Of a stretch of DNA of 64,000 nt, positions 33,124 through 42,700 are shown in pieces. The stretch spans positions 588,981-652,980 of the forward strand of contig NZ_JAMGBD010000002.1 in assembly GCF_023516555.1 (NCBI RefSeq), in the 5' to 3' direction. The first letter of the stretch is position 1; each line of letters opens with the position of its first letter. Both the position numbers and the translations under genes were made by a program. A model generated the notes under the pieces. The model made no database searches and was not told the origin of the DNA. It was given only the letters and a program-made list of their open reading frames with translations. The stretch is from Sphingomonas alba (GTDB taxonomy: Bacteria > Pseudomonadota > Alphaproteobacteria > Sphingomonadales > Sphingomonadaceae).

Positions 33124-35279
33124 TTCTCCGTTCCTTTCTTCGCTGCCTGCTGGGTCAGGCCGCCGAGGATCTGGTCGCGAGGACCGTCGGCGAAGATACG
33201 GCCGCCATCGATGACGATCAGGCGGTCGACGATCGACAACATCTGGTGGCGATGGGTCGACACGATCAAAGTCTGATCCGGCGCCAGGGCCGTTTTCAGA
33301 TGTTCGATGAAGTAGTTCTCGGTTTGCGTGTCCATCGCGCCGGTCGGCTCGTCGAGGAACAGCATCTTCGCCGGGCTGACCAAGGCACGGGCGAGGACCA
33401 GCAGCGACTTCTGGCCTCCTGACAGGCGCGAGCCGCGCTCGCCGACCGGAAGGTCGAAGCCGGCCGCATCGCGCGACAGGAAGATGTCGGCACCGGAGCG
33501 GACCACCGCATCGATCAGCTGGGCATCATCGGCCTTGGCCGCGCCCAGCATGAGGTTGTCGCGGACCGAACCGCTGAACAGTTCGGCATCCTGGCCAACG
33601 TAGCGGAAGGACTCGCGGACCTGGTGCGGATGGAACTGGCGGCTGTCGAGGCCGTCGATGGTCATGACGCCGTCGGTCGGCGCGTAGAGGCCGCAGAGCA
33701 GGCGGCCGAGCGTCGACTTGCCCGAAGCGACGCGGCCGATGATGCCGATGCGCTCGCCCGGCTCAATCTTGATATTGAGGTCTGAGAGGTTGTCGCGGGC
33801 CGCGCTCGGATAGCGGAAGTTGACGTGGCTCAGTTCGATGGTGCCGGCGCGGATTTCCGGGACGATCGAACGGGAAGCCGCCTGGCGCTCGTCCTCTTCG
33901 TCCATCAGTCGCTGCAGCGAATCCATCGTCGTCAGCGCCTGGCGGGCGCGGGTGATGATGAAGGCGAACTGGCCGACAGGCGCCATGGCGCGGCCGGCGA
34001 GCATGACGATGGCGATGATCGCGCCCATCGACATCTTGCCTTCGTTGAACTGGTAGAAGCCGCCGATGAGCAGGCCGATGCTGATCAGCTGCTGCGACAG
34101 CGAGGCGAGGTTGACGGCCACCGCGGTGAGGCGCCGTTGTTCTTCGGACGTCGCCGCCGACATGTTGGAATAACGCTTCCAGCGCCCGAGCATCTGGCCC
34201 TCGGCGCGAGCCGCCTTGAGCGTCTCGATGCCACCGATGGATTCGACCAGCACCGAATGCTGCAGGCTGGAGTCCGCCTGCGCATCAAGCGCGGCGCGGG
34301 CCATGGCGCGACGCAGGCTGAGGCCGGCGCCGATCATGAGCGCGATGCCGGCGATCGGGACGAGCACCAGCCAGCCGCCGAGTACGATGATGAGGACAAG
34401 GAACAGCAGCAGGAAGCTGATGTCGACCAGCAGGACGACCGTGGTCGATGCAAAGAAATCGCGCACGAGCTCGTATTCGGAAACCCTTTTGGCGAGCGCA
34501 CCGGTGCTTCCCGACCGCGCCGCCATCGGCAGGTTCATGACCTTTTCGAAGAGCTTCTGGCTAAGCTTCTCGTCGAGCTTCCGGCCAATTTCGTCGACCA
34601 GCCGCGAGCGCGCGAGACGCAGGGTGAAGTCAAAGGCAAGCGCGAGCATGACGCCGAGCGCCAGGACCCAAAGGGTCGGGATCGCCTTGTTCGGGATAAC
34701 CCGGTCGTAGACGTTCATCGTGAACAAAGGCATCGCCAAAGCGAGCAGGTTCACGACCAAAGCGGCCAGCATCACCGGCCAGAATTGGCGGCGAACCTTC
34801 CAGGCTTCCGACCAGAACCAATGCTTGCGGCGCGCTTCGTCCCAAGGACGTTCGGACTCGCGCTCGCGGGTGGGGTCGGCTTCGACGAAGACCGCACGGC
34901 CCGTATAGGCCGGCTCGATTTCGCGCAGGTTTACCCAGCTCGGCTCGGCAAGGCCCGGTGCATAGAGAAGGCCGTCGGTGCCCTTGGTTTCAAGCAGGAT
35001 CGCCGCGCGGTCGTCTTCGAGCTCGAGGATGGCAGGCAGCTTCTGGAGCGGCCAGCCGCGAAGGCGGCGCACCATGGGCTCGCCGCGCATCCCGACCTGG
35101 TCGAGCGCCGGCTCGATCTGGTGAAAGGGTAGCGTTCCGGTGTCGGAAAGCGCCAACCCCGCGCGCAGGAGGACCGGGGAAGACGGCCGGTCCGCCTGGC
35201 GCGCGAGGAAGGCTAGGCAGTCGAGGACAGGGTCAATCTCACGCGAGGGCGTGGAATCCAGCCAATGCATGAAACTCAA
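33120..35279 (-). CDS. Type I secretion ABC transporter (LapB family)
   Basis: 719 residues with an N-terminal C39-like domain (about 10-125) lacking the catalytic cysteine, a transmembrane domain (about 165-440), and a nucleotide-binding domain with Walker A GRVASGKST, Q-loop YVGQDAELFSG, signature RLSGGQKS, Walker B MLFLDEPTGAMD and the switch His in VSTHRHQM. The degenerate C39 domain is typical of transporters for RTX and adhesin substrates. The longest frame starts at a TTG (35279) with AAGGGG well spaced upstream; an ATG at 35270 is the alternative. It follows the TolC-like gene by 18 bp. Confidence 0.9.
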   Translation of the reverse strand: MSFMHWLDSTPSREIDPVLDCLAFLARQADRPSSPVLLRAGLALSDTGTLPFHQIEPALDQVGMRGEPMVRRLRGWPLQKLPAILELEDDRAAILLETKGTDGLLYAPGLAEPSWVNLREIEPAYTGRAVFVEADPTRERESERPWDEARRKHWFWSEAWKVRRQFWPVMLAALVVNLLALAMPLFTMNVYDRVIPNKAIPTLWVLALGVMLALAFDFTLRLARSRLVDEIGRKLDEKLSQKLFEKVMNLPMAARSGSTGALAKRVSEYELVRDFFASTTVVLLVDISFLLLFLVLIIVLGGWLVLVPIAGIALMIGAGLSLRRAMARAALDAQADSSLQHSVLVESIGGIETLKAARAEGQMLGRWKRYSNMSAATSEEQRRLTAVAVNLASLSQQLISIGLLIGGFYQFNEGKMSMGAIIAIVMLAGRAMAPVGQFAFIITRARQALTTMDSLQRLMDEEDERQAASRSIVPEIRAGTIELSHVNFRYPSAARDNLSDLNIKIEPGERIGIIGRVASGKSTLGRLLCGLYAPTDGVMTIDGLDSRQFHPHQVRESFRYVGQDAELFSGSVRDNLMLGAAKADDAQLIDAVVRSGADIFLSRDAAGFDLPVGERGSRLSGGQKSLLVLARALVSPAKMLFLDEPTGAMDTQTENYFIEHLKTALAPDQTLIVSTHRHQMLSIVDRLIVIDGGRIFADGPRDQILGGLTQQAAKKGTEK

Positions 35280-35297
35280 CGCCTGTCCCCTTCACAC

Positions 35298-36728
35298 TCA
35301 GCGTCCGCCGGTCGGCGCGGGCGGACCCATCACCGGCTGCGGCATGCTATTTTCTTGCAGGTCCTCGGCCGGGATCGGATTGACCTTGTAGTGCGTGCGT
35401 TCATCGCTCCACGCGGCGGCGGGCATCTGAACGTTCAGGCACTCGATCAGCCGGTTGGACGCTGCAAGCACACGATACTGCGCATAGGTTTTGGCCATGC
35501 GCGCGGTCTCAAGTTGCGCCTGGACATTGTAGCGCGTGTTCTGCGCATCCAGGACGTCGAGCAGCGAACGGCGGCCGACATTGAACTGCTCGCGATAGGA
35601 AAGCAGCAAATCGTCGGCGACGCGGTTCTGCGTCTCGAGCTCGGTGGCCAGGCGGGCCTGGTTGGTCAGCCGGCTCCAGGCGGAGCGGGCGTCCTCTTCG
35701 GCGCGCCGGGTCATTTCGAACAGGCGGGCATGCGCTTCATCGGCGCGGGCCTGCTGCTCACGGACGTTCTTGACGTTGGTGCCGCCGTTGAAGACCAGCC
35801 AACGCATTACGACACGAGCCGAAAGGTCGGTCGTGCGGCCCGAAACGCCCAGGTCCAGCGGCCCCCCGTCGACGTCGTCACCGACGCGAGCAGTTGCTTC
35901 AAGATTGAAGCGCGGGCCCATGTCTGAACGCGCCGCGGTGATCAGCTCGCGGGCGGTCGACAGATCGGCGATCGACTCCTGGACACGCGGGTTATGCTCG
36001 CGGGCCAGCTGCTCGGCTTCCTCGAGGGTCGCCGGCATGCACTGGGTCAGATCCGGCGGCATGGTCACCTGGTCAACCGGGATACCGGCCAAAGTGCGGA
36101 ACTCGATGCCGGCGGTGTCGAGGTCTTCGCGAGCCTCGGTAACGCGAGCACGAGCCGACTGCAGGCGCTCTTCGGCCTGCTGCTGGTCAGCAATGCTGAT
36201 CGAGCCCTTGGCGACGCCTTCGCGAAGGTCGCCGGCCAGCTTCTCGTGAAACGACGCATTGTCCTCGGCGATGGCGACGAGCCGCTGCTGAAGGACATAA
36301 TCGATGTAGGCGCGAGCGACGTTGAGCGCGACATATTCGGAACGCTCTTCAACGCGGGCCGCCGCGGCATCGGTCCGCGACGCCTGGCGGCGGATCTCAG
36401 CGTTACGGCCGCCCATGTCGAACAACAGTTCGTCAGCGGTGACGCTGGCTTCGACCGGCCAAAGCGTATTGTCATCGAGGCCGACTTCACGCCGGGTCGG
36501 GTTGTCGAGCTTGCGAACGCCCGCCGAGGCCTCGACCGAGATACGCGGATACCACAGGCCTTCCGCCTGCTCACGCTCGTGCCGGGTCGCTTCCGTATTG
36601 TGAACCGCCTGGCGGATTTCAGGGTTGGTATTGAGGGCAGCCTGGACGGCATCCCTCAGTTCGATCGCGGTAGCCGGAGTCGCGCAAAGCAGCAACGCTC
36701 CGGGAATCAACATCCATTGCTTCTTCAT
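35298..36728 (-). CDS. TolC-family outer membrane channel for type I secretion
   Basis: 476 residues from the ATG at 36728 (GGGGGAAG ribosome site), with a signal peptide (MKKQWMLIPGALLLCATPAT). Two tandem OEP repeats with long coiled-coil helices are visible, and each half ends in a recognisable turn (ARAYIDYVLQQRL and NVGRRSLLDVLDAQN). It is related to the LapE/AggA-type exporters. It is the first gene after the adhesin in the same direction; a strong hairpin (36756-36780) separates them. Confidence 0.9.
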   Translation of the reverse strand: MKKQWMLIPGALLLCATPATAIELRDAVQAALNTNPEIRQAVHNTEATRHEREQAEGLWYPRISVEASAGVRKLDNPTRREVGLDDNTLWPVEASVTADELLFDMGGRNAEIRRQASRTDAAAARVEERSEYVALNVARAYIDYVLQQRLVAIAEDNASFHEKLAGDLREGVAKGSISIADQQQAEERLQSARARVTEAREDLDTAGIEFRTLAGIPVDQVTMPPDLTQCMPATLEEAEQLAREHNPRVQESIADLSTARELITAARSDMGPRFNLEATARVGDDVDGGPLDLGVSGRTTDLSARVVMRWLVFNGGTNVKNVREQQARADEAHARLFEMTRRAEEDARSAWSRLTNQARLATELETQNRVADDLLLSYREQFNVGRRSLLDVLDAQNTRYNVQAQLETARMAKTYAQYRVLAASNRLIECLNVQMPAAAWSDERTHYKVNPIPAEDLQENSMPQPVMGPPAPTGGR

Positions 36729-36755
36729 GTCTTCCCCCTTCTGGTCTTGCGAATA

Positions 36756-36780
36756 AGGGCCCCCGTCCACCAGGGGCCCT
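36756..36780 (-). terminator. Hairpin between adhesin and T1SS genes
   Basis: A perfect 8-bp stem AGGGCCCC / GGGGCCCT with a 9-nt loop, starting 9 bp after the adhesin stop, followed on the minus strand by TTATTCG. The T-run is weak, so it may act as a partial terminator or an mRNA 3'-end stabiliser. Either would favour adhesin message over secretion-gene message. Confidence 0.55.
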
Positions 36781-36788
36781 ATCCGTGA

Positions 36789-39700
36789 TCAGCCGTGTAC
36801 GACTGGCTGAACTGCATCATGATGAAGCACCATTGGCTGCGTCATGATGTTCGTGGCGCCGAACGTAAAGGCACCAGCATGCCCCATGTCCCAAGTCGGC
36901 ACGTCGTGGCCGATCTGGGTTGCCAGGCCGTTGAGCCCAGCATTGTCGCCGAGTCCCGCGCCGGGCAGCGCGTTCAACAAGGCGTTAATGTCCATGCCGC
37001 CCGAGCCGCCGCCGTGCAGCGCGTCAGCGACGATCTGCTGGACCTGGCCCGTATGCTGGATACCGAAGCTGCTGGTCGCAGCTTCCATACCCGATGCCGA
37101 CGCGACCAGCGCATGGATCGAAGGCATTCCCACAGCCATTGCGGTCGGCATGGCCTGCAAGTGCATGGCGCCGCCGAAGTCGGTGGCATCGAGCAGGGCT
37201 CCGGGGCCATTGCCGATCGAGAAGGCCGAAGTCAGCTCGCCGATATGGCTTGCAGCGATCGCGGTGTGCGAAGTGCCGGCCAACTGGAACGAGCTTGCTT
37301 CGAAGCCGCCGCTGGACAGGGACGACAGGGCCGAGAAGTGGCTGCCGCTGTCAAAGCTGGCATCGCCCGCATAAGCCACCTTGCCGACGATCGCCGCGCT
37401 GATGGCCGCTTCGGAGACGCCGAAGGACGGAGCCGTAGCCGCCGCAGCCGAACTGGCCGCAACGCCCGCCGCCGCAACCGCCGCCGCAAGCGCGGTGCTG
37501 TTGCTGTTGGCCGCGACACGCTCGACTTCCTGCGTGGCCTTGGCGGAGCCCGTCGAGAAGGAAGCGTCGGCTGCCTGGCCCGTCGAGCCGTCCGACTTGG
37601 TGTAGGTGGACGTACCCGCCACACCCACGTCGCCGTTCGCCGCCGTATAGGCAATGCCGTCGCTCACCAGGTTGATGCTGGTGATGCCGGCTTCGGCCAG
37701 GCTGTGCAGCTCATTGGCGTCGACGACACCGTTGCTGTTCGCGTCATTCCAGACGGCGAACTGGGTGAAGTCGGCGTCGCTGGCATCCAGCTGGGCGCCA
37801 TACTGGGCATGCAGCGCTTCCATGTCGGTCACGCCATTGCCGCCGAAGACGATCTCCGTGCCAGTGACGTTGCCGTCATGATTGGCGTCCCGGACCAGGA
37901 TGCCGTCATCGGATGCCGCCCAGGCTGTCGACACCAGGCCTGCGCCGTAATCGAAGTTCACACCGGCATCCCGGCTCAGGAAGTGGACACCGTCACCGTT
38001 CAGGTCGAGGACGACCGGCGGTGTGGCGGCATCGGCGTGGATTGCCAGGTTACCGCTGGAAACCACGTCGCCATCCTTGTCGACGATGCTGATCGGAACG
38101 CTCAGGTCGAGCGGTGCCGCAGTCGTCGTAACCGCACCGAAGCCGGCGAACTTGAAGTCGTCGCCGCCGATGTTGGTGACCACCAAGCTGTCGAAGCCGA
38201 GCGGGTCGCCAGCCGACGGCACGAAGCCGGCGTTGGTGTCGGTGTAGACCGCGACCGTCGTGGCCGGATTGTCGTTCGCACCGGTGGCACCCTGAACGTT
38301 GTGAACGTCCACAGTTCCGTCAAGGTTGAACTGGTAGCTGAAGGTTACACCGTTCAGCGTCACGTTGTGCGAAGCATTATCCACCCGCACAATGTCGCCG
38401 CTGCTGAAACCAGTGCCCGAGCTGTTGGTGTACGTGATCACGATCTTAGTGATCGTGTCGATCGTTCCATCGCCGACGATCTGGTCGTTGTCCGTATCGT
38501 TATAGGCGGTGAACTTGACGTCCGAGCCCGTCGACTGACGCATCGTGACCGTCGCGCCGTTCGTATACCAGTGGTTGGCTTCGGAAACGGGGTCACCGGA
38601 GTTCAAGATGGCGCCGCTGGCATTGCCGTTGGTGAAGTTGTTCGGCGGCGTGCCCGTCAAGTCGACGACATAGTCGATGCGGAAACCTTCGCCCACGCCG
38701 ACCGACTGGCCGGTGTCGACGCCACCCAAGATACCGCTGGTGTTGATCGACGTATCGTTCGTCGGGGTGATCAACAGGTCATGGCTGTCGTCGTCCACCG
38801 GGGTGTCGCCAGGTGCCTGGCCATTCGGAACGATACCGAACCAGCCCTTGTTGCCGCCGATGAAGTCGAACAGCGTGTCAGTGAAGTTGACGGTCTGGGT
38901 CGTGTCGATCGTCTGGTTCATGGTGATGGTGTATTCATTGCCACCAACACCGGTCTGCAGCTGGATCGTGAAGACGGTCTCGCCGGCATCGACAACGCCG
39001 TTGGGAGTCGTGTCGATGAACCCGGTCAGAGTCTGGCCGCCATTCGTGATGAGGTAGCTGAGCTCCGTACCACCATGCTTGTAATGCTGGTTCGTGAGAG
39101 CGTCCGTCGTGGCCGTGGTGAAGATCACCTTGCCCGCGCCGTCCGCACCGAAGTTGTTGGAGACAATGCTGTCGCCACCGGCGCCGCCGTCCAGGTTGGC
39201 GCTGGCGCTGCCAGTGCCATTGGTCAGGTGACCGGTGGTGATCGCCGCTGCGCTGACAGCAGTCGGGGCATCATCCTTGAACACCAGGTTTCCGGCGATG
39301 CCGACGCTCGACGAAGCGACGTCGCCATCCTTGTCGGTCACGACCAGGTTCAGCGTGATGAGGTTGTCGTTGGCCATGCTGACCGACTGGTCAGGACCGG
39401 TATCCGGCGAGTGCTGGATCGCCAGCACCTGGTCGAGCGTGACCAGACCGTTGCTGTCGACGCTGACTGTGAACGCGGTCGCGCCGGCCGGGTTCGGCGT
39501 TGCAACTCCGGAGCCCACCTTGCCGGTGATCGTGCCGCCGACATCATAGAGGTAGATCTGGTTGCCGGTAGCGACGTCGAACAGGCCGCTCGCCACGCCT
39601 CCGCCCGCAACGGTCAGCACGAAGGCGGTCGTTCCGGCGCCGTCCGCGCCATAACCCGATCCCGCCAGGCCAAGAACACCGGCGAAGCTGCCGCTCGCAT

Positions 39701-42700
39701 TGGTGGCGAGAGTGGTATCGTCGACGGTCAGGGTCGGCTCGGAGCCGCTCGATGCGCCAACGTGCGGCGCGTCGTCCTTGAACACGAGGTTCGAGGCAAT
39801 GTTGACGCTCGACGAAACGGCGTCGCCGTCCTTGTCGGTGATGGTCAGCGACAGGCTGATGAGGCTGTCGGTGGCCATGCTGGTCGACTGATCGGGACCG
39901 CTGTCCGGCGAATGCTGGATCGCCAGCTGCTGGTCGAGAGTGACCAGGCCATTGCTGTCGACCGTGACCGTGAACGAGGTCGCGCCGGCCGGGTTCGGCG
40001 TAGCAACGCCGGAGCCGACCTTACCGACGATCGTGCCGCCGACATCGTAGAGATAGATCTGGTTGCCGGTGGCGACGTCGAACAGGCCGCTCGCCACACC
40101 GCCCGCACCAACATGCAGGGCATAGACCGTGGTGCCCGCGCCGTCCGCTCCATAACCCGCACCGGACGCGCCCAGGACGCCGGCGAAGCTGCCGCTGGCA
40201 TTGGTGGCCAGGGTCGTATCGTCGACGGTCAGGGTCGGCTCGGAGCCGCTCGCCGCGCCGAGATGCGGAGCATCGTCCTTGAACACCAGGTTCGAGGCGA
40301 TGTTGACGCTCGAGGAGACCGCGTCGCCGTCCTTGTCGGTGATGGTCAGCGACAGGCTGATGAGGCTGTCGGTCGCCATGCTGGTCGACTGGTCAGGACC
40401 GCTGTCCGGCGAATGCTGGATCGCCAGAACCTGGTCGAGCGTGACCAAACCGTTGCTGTCGACGGTGACCGTGAACGAAGTCGCGCCCGAAGCATTCGGA
40501 GTTGCTACGCCCGAGCCCACCTTGCCGACGATCGTGCCGCCGACATCGTAGAGGTAGATCTGGTTGCCGGTCGCGACGTCGAACAGGCCGCTGGCAACGC
40601 CCCCCGCGCCCACATGCAGCGCGTAGACCGTGGTGCCGGCGCCGTCCGCGCCATAGCCCGCACCGGCCGCACCGAGGACGCCGGCGAAGCTGCCGCTGGC
40701 ATTGGTGGCGAGGGTCGTATCGTCGACCGTCAGGGTCGGCTCGGAGCCGCTCGCCGCACCGAGATGCGGTGCGTCATCCTTGAACACCAGGTTCGAGGCG
40801 ATGTTGACGCTCGAGGAAACAGCGTCGCCGTCAGCATCGGTGATCGTCAGCGACAGGCTGATGAGGCTGTCGGTCGCGATGCTGGTCGACTGGTCAGGGC
40901 CGCTATCCGGCGAGTGCTGGATTGCCAGCACCTGGTCGAGCGTGACCAGGCCGTTGCTGTCGACGCTGACCGTGAACGAGGTCGCGCCCGAAGCATTCGG
41001 AGTCGCAACGCCAGAGCCCACCTTGCCGACGATCGTGCCGCCGACATCGTAGAGGTAGATCTGGTTGCCGGTGGCGACGTCGAACAGGCCGCTGGCAACA
41101 CCGCCCGCGCCCACATGCAGGGCATAGACCGTCGTGCCGGCGCCGTCGGCGCCGTAAGACGCACCCGAACCGCCGAGGACGCCTGCGAAGCTCCCGCTCG
41201 CGTTAGTCGCGAGAGTCGTGTCGTCGACGGTGAGCGTCGGCTCGCTGCCGCTCGACACACCGAGGGTCGGCATATCGTCGTTGAACGTGATGTTCAGCTG
41301 GCCCCCCGCGCCGCCTGCCGGCGAATTGTCGCTGTCGACGATGTGGAAGAGGAGCTGGACGTTAGGCGCGCTCGTTTCATCATTGCCGCCCGCCGCATGC
41401 AGGACATTGTCCTCAAGCGTCAGCGTGTAATTGCCGTTGAGGCTGGGGTCGAGAACGACCTTGAACAGCTCGGTGCCGGCACGGGCCTGCGGATTCACAC
41501 CGTCGGTCGCATCGACAATGGCCCTCAGAGTCAGAGTGGCGTTGTCCCAGGTGAAGTGGACGCGCTCGGTTCCGACCATGCGGAACTGGCCGACCATTTC
41601 GGCAAAGCTGATCGTACCAGCGCCGTCGCTGCCGAAATCGGCGTTGAGGTCGCCATGGAAGACCGCCTCGCTCGGATTGACCACTGCGACTTCGCCGACA
41701 TTGGCGTCGATGTCGTTGGTGCCGCCAGCAGCTGCGCCGGCGAGGCCATCGTCATCGGCCAGGGCAGTGCTGCTGCCCGCCGTCGGGGTGCCGACGTCGA
41801 GGATGTTGAACGCCCAATTGGCCGTCGCCGGGTCGCCGTCGCCGTCCGTCACGGTGAAGGTGCCGCTGGTGATGCCCGAGGCATTGTTGTTGGCCTGGAA
41901 CTCATAATGGCCGTCGGCCATCGCGCGGATCTGGCCGTCGTCGACCGCAATCCACTGGCTCCAGTGGGTGACGCCGTCGAAGACCAACAGCGTACCGTTG
42001 ATGTGCGTCACACCGCCGCCGTCATTGCCGGTCAGGAAGTCGAAGGTGCCGGACTTGGTGGCACCTTCGTTGACGTCCTGCTGGGCTTCGTTCGTGGCGC
42101 TGGGGCCGTCGTCTTCGAAGTGCAGGTTACGTCCGATGTTGATCGACGCGCTCGCCTGGTCGCCATCCTTGTCGGTGACGATCATATTGAGCTTGATGAG
42201 GTCGTCCGCCGAAAGGGTTGCGGGCGTGTCCGCCTCGTCCGGATCGGTCGGGTCGCCATGAACGACTGCGCGGTCCTGATCGAGCGTGACTTCACCGTTG
42301 GCGTTCACCGAAACGGTGAACACGATGTCGCCGCTGGCGGCATCGCCGAGGCTCGTGCCCTCGCGGCCAACCACCTGGCCGGCCTCGAGGAACAGGAACA
42401 CCTGGTTGCCCGTGGCCGTATCGACCAGGCCGCTCGGACCGGAGACGATCGACAGGGTGAAGGCCTTCGAGTCGGCGGCCGCCGGGCCGTCGGCACCGAA
42501 GCCAAAGCTGAAATCGTCGATGAAGCTGATCGGGCCAATCGCCGTCGGAAGCGTCGTTTCGTCAACCGTCAGAATCGGCTCGGCGAGCGTCGTGACCTCG
42601 ACGTGCGGGCCATCGTCCTTGAACGTCAGGTTCGAAGCGATGTCGACACTCGATGAAACTGCGTCGCCGTCCTTGTCGGTGACCGTCAGTGACAGGCTGA

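Noticed and set aside
39268..41271. CRISPR array because of the exact periodicity
   Set aside because: The 501-bp period is entirely coding and has no short repeat/spacer structure; it is a protein-domain repeat.
36795..42656. A 1953-codon open frame on the plus strand, opposite the adhesin gene
   Set aside because: It is antisense to a gene with strong domain similarity and a repeated, GC-rich codon pattern, which keeps the opposite strand free of stops. Its translation is Arg/Val/Asp-rich and repeats with the same 501-bp period.
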